Source of the DNA: Perca fluviatilis
Lineage: Eukaryota; Chordata; Actinopteri; Perciformes; Percidae
Reading direction: 5' to 3'
Length of the DNA: 64,000 nucleotides
Assembly: GCF_010015445.1 (NCBI RefSeq)
Contig: NC_053127.1
Coordinates: 25,584,745 to 25,648,744, forward strand
Part shown: positions 1-11,463 of the stretch, piece by piece
How positions within the stretch are numbered: position 1 is the first letter of the stretch
Layout of the letters: every line of letters begins with the position of its first letter
Translations under genes and position numbers: made by a program
Notes under the pieces: generated by a model
Seen by the model: the letters and a program-made list of their open reading frames with translations, nothing else
Told to the model about the DNA's origin: nothing
Databases searched by the model: none

Positions 1-605
1 ATTCTTTTTCAAAATTATTGCCACAGCCCATATAGAACCACAGACAGCAATTATTTTATCAGTTTTAACACTGAAACTATGCGTCAGATTTCACCTTCAT
101 ATCCAATCAGTTCAATATGCTGTTTCAGGTTCGCTGTGGATGTGACTGAAGTGCGGATTTTCTTTATGAAAGCCGGTGGGCAAAGTTTGCACAGAAATGT
201 AAGATTTTTCCCATCCTCACCGACCTGGTCATAAAACTCGTTTAAATGATCATACGAAGCCTCTTTGCTGCTTTGTCGCCTCCATGCTGCTTTTTGTTTT
301 GATGACGCATGCGGCGGTGCAACACTGGTGGCTGGTGTTGCCAGATTGGGTGTTTTTTCCGCTACATATTAAGGCCCGTTTATGGTGTGTTTTAGCCGGG
401 TTTTCGCCTGGAAGGCTCTATAGATATCTTGCACCCTATTGAACGAAGTTAAACTGAGAGAGCGTGCCGTTCGCAGACACCAGAATGAACGAGTTCACAG
501 CAACGTTCATCAGGCAGTGATACAGTACGTTCAGTTCACGTTCGCCCCAAAATATGAACGAGTTCATGAACTATCGTTCAATGAACACGTTCAGGCACAA
601 CACTG
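1..605 (-). mobile_element. hAT-type DNA transposon, 5' end (cut by window edge)
   Basis: Read on the minus strand, the element begins at 605 with CAGTGTTGTGCC, which fits the hAT terminal rule YARNG. The next ~130 bp are packed with GTTCA/TGAAC/CGTTC motifs in both orientations (for example at 480-600), as expected of subterminal transposase-binding repeats. A BED zinc-finger exon follows inward (95-285). The other terminus and the second copy of any 8-bp target duplication lie outside the window; the candidate on this side is the 8 bases at 606-613. The element is transcribed leftwards and is separate from any host gene seen here. The hAT assignment rests on the terminus, the subterminal repeats and the BED finger taken together. 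Confidence 0.7.
95..285 (-). pseudogene. BED zinc-finger exon of a hAT transposase (partial)
   Basis: One minus-strand frame reads ...EDGKNLTFLCKLCPPAF... then TSVTSTANLKQHIEL. This is the Cys-x2-Cys plus NLKxHIE pattern of a BED-type DNA-binding finger, used by hAT transposases to bind their own ends. The frame reaches a stop soon after, but AAG|GTGAAA at 95/94 is a good splice donor, so the remaining zinc ligand could be in the next exon, outside the window. The only nearby ATG (285-283) is one base out of frame with the finger and stops after 11 codons. Either the start lies elsewhere or this copy has a frameshift. A domesticated ZBED-like gene is possible, but the hAT terminus just upstream makes a transposon remnant more likely. 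Confidence 0.6.
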
Positions 606-1586
606 CCTATAATATTGTCGGACTCACGACAGGCGGTTAAAAAAGACAGGATCAAAATCGATGCGGCATAACCAGAGAGACCCTCTTCCTTTGTCAAAAC
701 CTGGCACCTACATTACCCACAATGCAACTTGATCTCCACCAGTTCAGTCCAAGATTGGGATGAGGAGTGGGCTACTGAGGTCTGGTAAACTTGCTCCTTT
801 CTAACTCCAACACCCCAGATTCTTTTCATTTTGAAACTTGGGCTTTCCCTCGCTGGCCTGTTCATGGTCATCCTTTTTGGTAGTTTATGATTTCAAAATG
901 ATTAAAACCACAATCCTGATCCTAATAGACAAATGCCTTACCTTCTGAGCTAAACCACTGTGATCATTTCTGTACACTGTATTTCAATCTAGTAGAGTTT
1001 CAAGAGAGCAGTGCCATGTGAAAATGTACTAATGAGAGTGAGGGTTTTAGTGATCACCCTTTTTATGGCTTAAGAGGGCTTTGCTACTTGATTGTAGCTT
1101 TGACAGGCCAGTGAGGAGAATCAGAAATTAAAGTGACAAGTTGTGTGACAGTCTGATTGAAAAGAGAATAGACTGTAACTTCATTAGTGCCACCCATCAA
1201 TCAATTTGAGCAAAGTATTACAGACATCTTTATGAGAGAACATGATCTTAGTTTGATGATTCATCAAACTTATTGGACTATATGCAGCTGGACTTTTTCA
1301 TGTACAGAACACTTGGAGCTGTCTCATTGCAATATCTTGCCTGTTAACTAATAAAGATATCAGTTCAGAAATAGTTATTTTATATATTGTTCTTCAAGTT
1401 TAAGAGGACCGTGTTGTAGGAGAAATTAAATAAATTCACAATTAATGGTAGGTCATCAGACCTTAACATATAAGACATCAATTGGTTGACAGGTTCAAGT
1501 TCAAACCAATTTGATCCTGTGGGGTATTAGAATTAGCATGGCTCACAGGGCTAACAGACTTGTAGAAGTGTTGTTTCCGTGTATTT
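606..1586. other. Intergenic stretch, nothing recognised
   Basis: No exon, RNA gene or terminal repeat was recognised. The part at 610-800 is less AT-rich than its surroundings and may be an old repeat fragment. Confidence 0.4.
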
Positions 1587-1860
1587 GAGATTTATTTATT
1601 TGATTAGGACAATGCACATTAATCAACATTTCTGTTGTGTTAGCCAGTCGGCTAATTTTCCACTGTAGTCCTAGTTACCTAGCATGCATGTCTTTATGGT
1701 GGGAGGAAACCCACGCAAACACGGGGAGAACATGCAAACTCCACACGGAAAGGCCCTGCCTGGACCGGGGATCAAACTCTGTCCAGACCAGTGATCGAAC
1801 TCTGCAGTACCAACTTGCTGTGAGGCAGAAGTGCTAACCACTGAGCCACCGTGCTGCCTG
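1587..1860 (+). repeat. Two abutting fragments of common fish dispersed repeats
   Basis: 1587-1670 (TTATTTATTTGATTAGGACA and following) resembles one abundant teleost repeat. 1696-1860 carries the hallmark GGGAGGAAACCCACGCAAAC, then GGGGAGAACATGCAAACTCC and GCTAACCACTGAGCCACCGT, of another. Short open frames in this segment are repeat-derived. Family names are not certain without a repeat library. Confidence 0.6.
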
Positions 1861-3841
1861 TATTGAGTTGAGAACATGATTGTAACCCACATGTGGTATG
1901 GAATAACACCTTTTCAGTGATGTGTAATTTTCTGTTAGCCTATATGCATTCATGAAAATGTGTCCAGAGTAATTTTGGCATTACATTTTGGCCATTGTAT
2001 CTCTTCATGTCTTGTGGTTAGGGGGAGACTGTATCACTCTAATTGCTTCTAAGCAATGACTTATTGATGGAAACATTTTGCAAACTCTAGTTCAATAGGT
2101 CATATTAGTAATCAAACAATATCTTAACAAATTGCAGTTGAATTGAAAAAGCACAACTTTTTGTAGGCAATTTGTTAATTTAGCACAAATCTAACTAAAA
2201 TGGAAGGACTATCTGTCTAAATGTCTGTCCTTTGATAACCTTCGACAACCCTTCATCCAATCGACTTCACAATTGGTCAGGATACAAGGAAGTGTGGAGT
2301 GCAAAGTCTTGAAATCTATGGGACATATTTATTAGTAGTGTGTTATGATAACACTGTGAAGTGTATTGAGAATGGACCCCTATTAAAACCGCCAAACGGC
2401 ATGCTGGGTAAATCTCACTCTCCGTCGGTCACTACAGTACATTCAAAAACATATAAAGAAAGAGAGGCCGTAAATACAGTATTACATTGTAGCAAACTCA
2501 AACATTTCAAGCATCAATGATGTAACTTTTGGAATGAATGCTTTTGTTCCTGGAAATAGCCTGTTCCTACATGGCTAGCTGTTAGCAAAAGACACGTATA
2601 CTATAGCATTGCCAGGGGACGCAACTATGTCATGGCAGGTGTATTGCTCAGCACCCAAGGAAGCGCAGTGTCGAGAACTTGTTTGGATAAGCTTTCTCGA
2701 GAAAGCTGCAAGCAGCAAAACCACAGTCCAAGCAATCAGCCCGTTCTGAACAGGCATGTTTTCAACAGCTTGTACATTTGTAGAGATTGTAAATGCCAGA
2801 CATTGGTGGTCCAAATGAGAAAGACCACACTCATATGTGTAGCTTACCATCAAGTGGCTGTCAAGTGTGAGTGTAACAGGTTAAAACATGAACAAAGAGC
2901 ATGTTGTTTAAATAGAGTGTATGCCAGTAGATTGGCTCAGGACTGCTACTTCACAAATACAGGTATCAGAAACAGGTGCTCTTTGGATCCAAGGACATAC
3001 AGTATCATGAGACCAAAAAAAAGAGAGGTTAGATTTGTACTTGATGATCAAAATACCAAAGCAAACTGCTTTGCAAAATAAAAGAAAAAGGCTAAAATAA
3101 ATGTTCTTAGCGCCTACAAGTTTCAACTCAGTATTTTTCAGGGCATATTCAAAATACATGTTTATCAAATGAATAAAAAGTGTAAGTGTTAACAGTAATA
3201 ACTGTTGCAAATATTGCAACACACTTGACATATGGTTTAGGTTGTGAGGATCATTTAAGTGTGATTTTTCAAAATCTTGCCAGTACAAATTACACACTAT
3301 AAAGTAATATTCAAAGAAGTAATATCAAAATATATACATACATTATGAAATATATGATCTGCAAAGTATAATTTGCCTGTTTGCCACTCAGCCATCGCCA
3401 TCATGTACTTGCTCTGATCAGAACAATGTTTCACCTTTAGAATACAATTTTATCTCGGGAGCACTTTGACATAAGTAATTTGTTTGAGGCGCGGCTATTA
3501 TTTTCTTAACTACTTTCACAGAACTATGAGGAACTGTTTGTAACAATGCTGGAAGACACAGACAGATGATATGCAACCTGCTCTGCCTCCTCAATTCTTT
3601 CACTGCATCCCCTCTGGCTACTTCAACACACCAACACGCAAGAATGAGAAAGGGCTATTTTAACTTTAGCCTTCTGACAAAGTCACAGACCTTTCATTAT
3701 GGAGCTACATCCTAAAAAAAAAAAAAAAAATCCTCAAACTACTTGTAAAAATTTAAAATAAATAAAAGTAGACAAGCATGCTGCACACAAAAACAGAAAC
3801 ATATCTTTCTGCTGTGCAGTGTATATCAGCTTTAGTATCGC
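1861..3841. other. Intergenic stretch with an 18-bp palindrome
   Basis: No gene was recognised. A 149-codon open frame at 2632-3081 has no recognisable domain. 2690-2707 is a perfect 18-bp palindrome (AGCTTTCTCGAGAAAGCT). 3714-3730 is a 17-base A run. Confidence 0.4.
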
Positions 3842-3845
3842 TTAA

Positions 3846-4870
3846 AGGTTCTATATTATGCTCATTTTCAGGTTCATACTTGTATTTTGGGTTTCCACTA
3901 GAACATGTTTACTAGGGGTGTAAGAAAAAAATTGATACACTTGAGTATCGCGATATTTTATTTTGCAATACTGTATTGATTTTCAAAAAGACAATATCGC
4001 TTTTTATTTATTTATTTTTTTTATAAACGTTCAAAAATATTCATGTAAGACAGTGGTTGTCGTTTATGTTGTGTTTAAACCCCCTACCGCTACATGGCTA
4101 TGTTGAGACGCACCACTAGTGTCCTTGCCTAACAGTGCTTAGCAGTGCCTGACTTTTTGCTAGAAGCTAACAATGTAGCTATGGCTGAACTTTGGCCTAC
4201 TTTAGCATATAAACATTAGCTCACTTGTGAACCATAATCCTAAACTGGCAGTTTGATTTTCTGTGTACTGAATTGTTTACCTAAAGTAAACTTCTTTGAC
4301 TTTTATAAACATCATGTCTTTTTTTAAATATTAGTTTTTCTAAAATTAGATTTTTTTTAAATCCGAATCTATCGCCTTACACACAGTATCGCAATATATT
4401 CCAATATATTGAATCGTGACCCATGTATCGTGATACGTATCGTATTGCCAAATTCTTGCCAATACACAAGATTGTTCAAAAAACGTTATTTTTCTCATAC
4501 GGTCTGTCTGAATATACCTGTATTTACCCTCTGTCTGAAATGCTCTGTTTTAGAGCATGTCTCTTTAAGCCCCCTCTACCGAAAAAGTCCACTCTGCTCT
4601 AAATGTCCAGCGTTTCCAGGTCTTCTGCATCTGCACTCTCGGAGTCTCTGTACCGCCATTGCTGCCGGGAAATGACTGTAACAGCACTATAGTGGCACTT
4701 TCTACCTATATATAGTATAGTTGTGACATCTCAACCATACAGAAGTCTTGACGGCTCGTTTAAAGGCACAGTTTCTAAATTCGGACTGTGTGCATTTCTC
4801 TGTGGATTGAGCGTTTTGATACTTTCACAGTATTTATATAGCAAATCTCACTTTTTACAATATGGGACCA
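3846..4870. mobile_element. TTAA-flanked non-autonomous DNA transposon (Kolobok/piggyBac-like)
   Basis: The element is bounded by TTAA at 3842-3845 and 4871-4874. Its ends are imperfect inverted repeats: left AGGTTCTATATTATG, right (reverse complement) TGGTCCCATATTGTA. TTAA duplication is used by piggyBac and Kolobok transposons, and the A-rich AGG start fits Kolobok somewhat better. No transposase is present. Inner sequence such as TGCTCATTTTCAGGTTCATA is typical of a family found throughout teleosts. A second element has inserted at about 3913-4470. Confidence 0.6.
3913..4470. mobile_element. TAGGGGTGT-type (hAT-like) MITE inserted in the TTAA element
   Basis: It starts TAGGGGTGTAAG and is full of GTATCG/CGATAC motifs at both ends (3950-4000 and 4370-4445), the usual look of this fish MITE class. 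The right terminus is eroded near AATACACAAG, so no 8-bp duplication can be shown; the right boundary is approximate. The flanks read as one repeat when this piece is skipped, which shows it is the younger insertion. Confidence 0.5.
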
Positions 4871-4965
4871 TTAAATATATTGTCAAAATATATTATGAAT
4901 GTGTGTTTTATTTACTACACATAAACATTTGAACATACAAAATTTTAATTAGTTTTGATTTGTTT

Positions 4966-5260
4966 TAAAGCTATACTGCGTAGTTTCCGTCTCCCCCATG
5001 AGGTATTCTAAGTAATGACAACAAAACTGTCAGCTCATCCACATGACAGCCTTACGTGATCGCGATCCCCTCCACGCAGTTGCTTGTAACCAAGGAGGAC
5101 ACGGAGGATTAAAAAAACATGACGGACTCTTCAGAAGAGGTAATTTTCTTCACTCAAGTTTTTGTGCACAAAAGTGGCCAGATGACACCATTTTCTAAAC
5201 ATAGTCATACTGAGAAATACAAAGTTTTGTGAAGCTGAAAGTCTTAATTAGCTTTGTATC
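4966..5260. repeat. Dispersed fish repeat fragment
   Basis: The segment beginning AAAGCTATACTGCGTAGTTT and running through CCAAGGAGGACACGGAGGAT resembles a widespread teleost DNA-transposon derivative. No clear partner terminus was found, so the right edge is approximate. Confidence 0.4.
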
Positions 5261-6671
5261 AACTCATTTCACAATGGCTTGAATGTAACAGACGTTTATT
5301 AATATCAAAAAGTTCGCACTAAAGCTTTAACTGTTTGTGTTAAATGAGGTGACTTTTCCAAGATAAATGGGACATCTTTTTCTTAGTTATGTTCTCTATT
5401 TTATTGTGATCGCAGTTACAGAATTTGGCATGAACATACAGTATGTTTTTTGTTTTTTTTACATTTTAGTGAATAGTTTTGTACTATTCAGTGCTGCCTT
5501 TTGAGAAAACAGCTATTCACTCCTGATATGAATCTCATTTTGGCAGAGAGGCAGCACAGCTTTGCATGATTGGCTGTATTGCTGTCCTCTCACACTCCCA
5601 CAGACATGCATTTGATTTGTCACCAGCATCCAAAGTCTTATCTAAACACTGCGAAGCATCTCTGAGTAAATGTTCCCCGTTGGCACACTTCAGCAGCACA
5701 GAAACCAGCTATTCTACAAAAGGATCTCCTAAGTACCTTTCTTTTACACGAAGGGAGATTAGAATGCACTGCAAAATAAAGAGAATAAATGATGTGAAGA
5801 TGACTTGGCACATAAAAACATGGTACATTATTACCATATGATAAGAGGACTGAAGGACATTTTCATTCAATCCTTTCTCGAGAGAGAATTATAAGAAAAC
5901 AGGCCAAACTTAAATAATTGGCTTCAGAAGTTGCAGCTTTCTCGTCCTCCATTTCTAGGCTGAGAGGGAGAAACCTGCCATGCTTGTCAAATCTTCTTGT
6001 CTGTTACTGTGATGGCCAAAAGAGAGTAAAAATGGCCTCCATCTCGTAAGAGTGAGGGGGGGGAAATACAGGTTTAGTCATGTGTGAAAAACATCTCGTT
6101 ATGAAAGTGAAATACAGTATGTCATATTGGCAACTACCAATTGGGCATTTTTTTTATATTTTTTTTTAATTCACCACACTGTTACACAATTGTGAACTTT
6201 TTATATCACTACTTGTGGCAACAAAGAAGAGTTGGACATCACAATGTACCACTGTGCACTCATTTTCTAACTCTCCATCACAGATAGTGTGATATGACAA
6301 CCTGTCAGACAATAACAGTTTTAGCATTTGCAATATTGGCTGTCCTACACACCTGCTATTGCTCTTGATAATAATCCCCTGTCACATGTGGCATGGATGT
6401 TACAGGAAGTGATATGGTCTGACAACTATAGATTGTTTGCACTGGTTTGAGATACGATCACAATGACCTCTGTAGAAATAATACCTGTAGTAAGCTACAT
6501 TCATGTTTTCTATTCAATAAAAGGATTTAAAAAGGAAAATAACACAATGCAACAGAAATGTTCTAAGGTGGAGAGCATAGATAGTTTTGAGAAATCAAAA
6601 GGTAAATGTTTGATTTCTAAATGATTCATGCCGTGGTCTGTGCAAAAACACAAACTAACAATGAATACAAT
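5261..6671. other. AT-rich intergenic stretch, nothing recognised
   Basis: No gene or defined element was recognised. Short open frames (for example 5566-5841) have no recognisable motifs. Confidence 0.4.
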
Positions 6672-9114
6672 ATACATACTAGGGGTGTGCATTTCTCCCT
6701 TATAAGACAATTTTATATGTATCTAGATACATGGGCTACGATACGGTTCAGGGACGATACATTTTAATCGCGAACGATTCAGTGTGATTCGATGAGATAC
6801 GATTCAATCTGATAGATACCGTTATTCGTTTAATGTACACAAATTCATATCTAATTATGAATTAAAATAAAATAATTCTATAAAAGAAGCTTTGCCTACC
6901 TTCAAATAAATATATATTTTGTAAAAGGGAAATAGTAAAGCTAGGACATGCTAATAGTATAACTTCAACTTAATTAGCTAGCCTCTTATAACCAAACAGC
7001 ATCCACATCAGCTCCATATTAAATTAAACTGCCTCTGTGCTGCTGTAATCTTAGAGACAGTAATTCAAACATAGGTCCATGTGTAACACAGCCTGTGTAA
7101 CACAGCCATTGTGATCACTCCAATAATAATCATATACAGTATTACGTGAGTACACATGTGAGCACAATAATACTGCTGTGAGTGTTAGCAGACTTTTGTG
7201 CAAATGTAACTGAACATTTTAGAACATATAAACATCAATATAAACTTAACACACCCAAATACACATATACATACATATATATAACTCCAAAAACGTAATT
7301 TAGCAGTCAGCACGTTTTTTCTGCAAACCCAAACAAAGGCACTGATTGGCTGATCCCCGCCATCCATCCCGAACATGAATGACCAAGACCTTAATCACAC
7401 AAATGGTTGGGCTTTTGTCTCCCTCACAAATAAACACACACCCATCTCTTTCAACAGCATCGCGCACATCGCAGCAGCTTCCTTGGATTGACAGCTAAGC
7501 TTCAGTCAACCAATTTGTAACGTTAGAACTGGACCATTAGCCGAATATTGGTCCATTTACAGGGTATATACAGAAATCCTGGAGGTAAATTCAATACCTT
7601 TTAATACCATATTTAATACCTTCTCAGTATTTTTTAAAACCAACACGCCATTGAGTTGCAGGTTTATACAGCAACACGTTTTCTAACCATTAAACGGAGT
7701 TTGAGATTTATAAAACTACACCCTCTAGGCCAATAGAACAATGCAGATAGGGAAAGTCAACGGAATAGATTAAGACTCACTGACTTTGGAAACATCTTCC
7801 AACCCTAACCCATCTTGCATTTATTTCACCTTTAGAATAAAATTAATAGATGAAATAAAATTATAAATTAAAGCAGTTTAAAGAAACAACCATTCACTGA
7901 TGCCATTATAACCACTTAAAACTAAGTGAACCTTCTTCTGTATGTACAGACACGCAAACGAGTACACATGGAAATTATTCCATGAGGCAAGTGAAATACA
8001 AGAAAACAGACATGCACACAGACAAGCAAACAAGCATTCACCGTTTGAATTCGTGATGCCATTATAACCATTTGAAACTAAGTGAACCTGTGATCTCATG
8101 GAAAGTGCTTGAATTGAATTGCTTTTTCTTCCCCACGAGGGGTGCATACCGCTCAAAACCAACATGAAAAACGTAGCTAGTAATGTTCACTTAGCGTTTT
8201 GTTTTGTTGTTAAACTGTGTGTAAAATGAGCGATGACGTTAAATCACCGGTTTCAGGTAACGGCACCGTCTATTTGCTGGATGGTTTTAAGGTAACGGTT
8301 GGTAGCTAACATTAGCAGATAAGCCCGTTGACAGCGACGTTATTCATATTTTGGCACAATCAATGTTTCTGACCATAGTAGTGGTAGTGACTGAAATCTG
8401 AGATGCTAAAAAGAATCTACAGACTGTTTTCACTGTCAACCATCACAGCATCTACATCAAGAGCTAGGAGTACATAGTATATTTTTTCAGAACTTGTTCA
8501 AATAAATTATTTAGGTAAAAGCAATGACACTTCCACACTGTTAAGAGAATGCACAAAACCACCCTGCACACTGAGACCGCTAACACATGTCCTTAATCAA
8601 TCTGAATAACACGTCTACTGTCCCTGTACAATATTTTCTTACCAGCTGAGATGCCACCTGCCAACTGCTTGCCCTGGAGGAATGTTTGCACTATACTCTT
8701 CATCTGTATGATGCACCACTCAGGATCTCTGTTCATCTTTGTGGGATACAAACAACTTTTAAACAAAGAAGAGCTGCTGCTGGCTAACAGCGGTCCTTGG
8801 ACTCTGGAAGACTTGGAGTTAAAGGGGTGATGGAATGATTATATATGGTATTTTACACTGTTCCTTAAGGTCTCCTAATGGGGTATGTAACATTGGTTGG
8901 GCTGAAAATTGCCCGAATGCTATTTTATTAGGCCCTTAACTATCCTGTGAATATGGCTCTATTTGGAACAAGAGCTTTTCTTCCAAATATGGTATGCTCA
9001 TGAATATTCCGAATGAGCTACGCGCTGATTGGTTTGAGCAAACTACATAGAAATACATGGGAGACTCGACAGCAGGTCTCATATTTCAGACACTGCAAAG
9101 ATACACATTGTTTG

Positions 9115-10350
9115 TCGGGCTATTTCGTTATTAAATTCACTTCTGAGACTTTTTTAAGCGAGATATCAACTATATAAAGCTCAAATATGGGCCATTTATG
9201 AAAATTGATGGCTAATTGCAAATTTGGTAAGACTGTGTGTCGGAGTTCAGCTGCAAGTGCTGCCTCGCCGCCCGGCCTGCCTTCCTTCACGGACCCCGGC
9301 CTTCTATGAGGTACTTGGAGCTCCGTCACGGCTGGCAGCCCACAGCATGGACTACCAAACGCCGCTGCCCTGACAGAGCTCCAGGGCCTGTAACTCCCCT
9401 CTTCCTGCTAGCTAAATGGCCCGTTGTGTGAGAGCGAGAGCGCGGTCAGCGAGCTTGTTAAACCAGCAATCTCTTACCACATGTTATACACATGTCACGC
9501 CACTTATACAACATCTAACTAAATGTCTTATAAAGTTAACAACGGTGTCCGATTTCAAGTTAATGAATATTTGTGAAGACTAGGTGTTTCGTTAGCTGCG
9601 ACTGTCCCTTCAATCCTAGCTATGTGTAGCTAGCTACAAATCACGGATAGTTAGCTTCATTTGAGTATATTTACAGTTTGAATTTCGTCACACCACGTAT
9701 ACAACATCTACCTAAGGGTCTTATAAAGCTAACAGTGGTGTCCAATTTCAAGTTAATGAATTCTTTAGGAATTTCAGAGGAATTCTAAGAGGAGGCTAGC
9801 TAGCTCTCATTGATAGAGCTACATCCAGCCACAGGCTCTATCAATGAGACTCGTGGACAAGCGCCGTTTATTTCCCCAATCGTTTGTTTAAATAACTCAA
9901 CACATTATAATTACACACATTTTAAGATTAACTGGAATCTGTGGTAAGAGATTGCTGGCGTAACAAGCTCGCTGACCGCACTCTCACTCACACACACCTG
10001 GCATTAGGAAGAGGGGAACTGCAGGCCCTGGAGCTCTGTCAGGGCAGCGGCATTTAGTAGTCCATTAGCCCACAAAGCGGTGACTTTGCGCGGGTATGAA
10101 GTGCCGTGGGCTGCCAGCCTTGACAGAGCTCAATCGAGCTCACAGCAGGCCGGGGTCTGTGAAGGAAGGCAGGCCAGGCGGCGAGGCAGCTACACAGGCA
10201 GCACTGGCCGCTGAACTCCGACACACAGTCAGACAAAATTTGCAATTAGACATACATTTTTGTAAAATGGCCCATATTTGACCTCTGCATTGTTGATTTC
10301 TCGCATAAAAAAGTATCAGAAGTGAACTGAATGGTAAAATAGCCGATGAA
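9115..10350. repeat. Long inverted repeat (about 370-410 bp arms) inside element C
   Basis: The left arm, about 9115-9481, is the reverse complement of the right arm, about 9940-10350. Matching examples are CCTGCCTTCCTTCACGGACC against its complement near 10150-10180, and AGCAATCTCTTACCACA against TGTGGTAAGAGATTGCT at 9940-9956. The right arm has an extra ~60 bp near 10065-10110. The arms are GC-rich compared with their surroundings. The loop (9482-9939) contains an ~80-bp direct duplication (about 9484-9570 and 9680-9762) and a 14-bp hairpin at 9806-9848. Confidence 0.8.
9806..9848. repeat. Perfect 14-bp stem hairpin
   Basis: CTCATTGATAGAGC at 9806-9819 pairs exactly with GCTCTATCAATGAG at 9835-9848 across a 15-base loop. 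It sits in the loop of the larger inverted repeat. Confidence 0.85.
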
Positions 10351-10476
10351 CAATGTATACAATTTCTGAGATCTGCCCGACCTAGAGTCAGAAGACTAAC
10401 TGATCTCAGGTCAGTTGTGTAGCCTATGCAAATGTTGAGGCGTGACAAAGAGAGAGACTAGAGCCAAATGAGGAGG

Positions 10477-10506
10477 AGCCCCATAGTTGACGTCAACTAT
10501 GGGGCT
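10477..10506. repeat. Perfect 30-bp palindrome centred on TGACGTCA
   Basis: The 15-base half AGCCCCATAGTTGAC is followed at once by its exact reverse complement. The centre is the octamer TGACGTCA (10488-10495), the full cAMP-response element bound by CREB/ATF factors. It lies just outside the right arm of the long inverted repeat in element C. Whether it is bound by anything cannot be seen. Confidence 0.85.
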
Positions 10507-10954
10507 TGTTGAGATTTGCCCGTTTTCAGAGGCAGTTTCAAATTGTGAGATTTGCAGAGAAAGGAGGTGTCAATGGGATTTAGAGGTTCTATGCATGTCC
10601 TAGTTACCCACTCTTGATTATACAAGGAATTCAGCATCATGTATGAGCCCTGAAGAGCCCGGAGAGCGACCAGTTTCCCAGATTCTCAAAAGTCACTCTG
10701 CCTTTTCTTTGTTTGAACATGGTATATATCTATAATATGTGTAACATAGCTGGGGGAGGAAACAATACTTTGACCAATGGTTATCATCCTTTTGGAACCA
10801 AGCAAACAAGGGCATCCCTAATTCTTTCCAGATGTTTCCAGAGAAGTGTCCAGCGAATGTAGGCTAAAGTTCATACGAGTTTCTTTGTTACCAAAAACTT
10901 AAGACAAAGTTTATAAAAGGTCCGTTAGAAGTCCAGATACTACACCCACTAAAC

Positions 10955-11299
10955 CAGGGGTCACCAACGCGGTGCCCGCAGGCACCAGGTAGCCCCCAAG
11001 GACCACATGAGTAGCCCTCAGGCCTGTTCTAAAAATGAAAATTGAATATTGATATTATCTGTTACCCACCTTGTTAAGTCATTGTTGATAATTATTGTGA
11101 AAAATCATTAACATGATCAGTGTCTTCACATAGATGAGTATAATTGATCATTAATTATAACATCATAACATAATCATATATAACTAAAGGCAAACTGAGC
11201 AAATTTGTTATTTCAGAAGAGTGTATCAAACTGGTAGCCCTTCGTATGACTCAGTACCCATGAAGTAGCTCTCAGTTTCAAAAAGGTTGGTGACCCCTG
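10955..11299. mobile_element. Element D: 345-bp hAT MITE nested in C
   Basis: It has perfect 14-bp inverted ends, CAGGGGTCACCAAC and GTTGGTGACCCCTG, and a perfect 8-bp duplication CACTAAAC (10947-10954 and 11300-11307). It matches a very common teleost non-autonomous hAT family whose ends read CAGGGGTCACCAAC...GTTGGTGACCCCTG. It has no coding capacity. The intact duplication makes it the youngest layer in its branch of the nest. Confidence 0.9.
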
Positions 11300-11463
11300 C
11301 ACTAAACTGTCATTATTCAACTATGACAAGGTAAAATCGGTTTTGCATTCCATCACCCCTTTAAGCTTTTCTTTGAGAAAAGAACAAAGAACGACACTGA
11401 AGTCATTCTTAAAAAAGGAAGATGTGTTCAGAGTTTTACCGACCGGAAAAGGCAAAAGTTTAA

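Larger units (their letters stand above)
8823..11360. mobile_element. Element C: TTAA transposon with perfect 15-bp inverted ends
   Basis: The ends are exact inverted copies, AGGGGTGATGGAATG (8823-8837) and CATTCCATCACCCCT (11346-11360), each flanked by TTAA (8819-8822 and 11361-11364). This is the duplication of Kolobok and piggyBac transposons. At about 2.54 kb, including the 345-bp element D, it encodes no recognisable transposase. Its middle is a long imperfect inverted repeat (separate entry). It inserted into the RecQ-like helicase frame of element B. Confidence 0.8.

Noticed and set aside
2632..3081. 149-codon plus-strand open frame
   Set aside because: No domain, no splice context, and an overlapping frame on the other strand; composition is that of non-coding DNA.
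8642..8770. Minus-strand exon-like frame ending at a GTAAGAAA donor-like site
   Set aside because: It overlaps the plus-strand helicase-side frame and has no recognised domain; it is probably chance inside element B.
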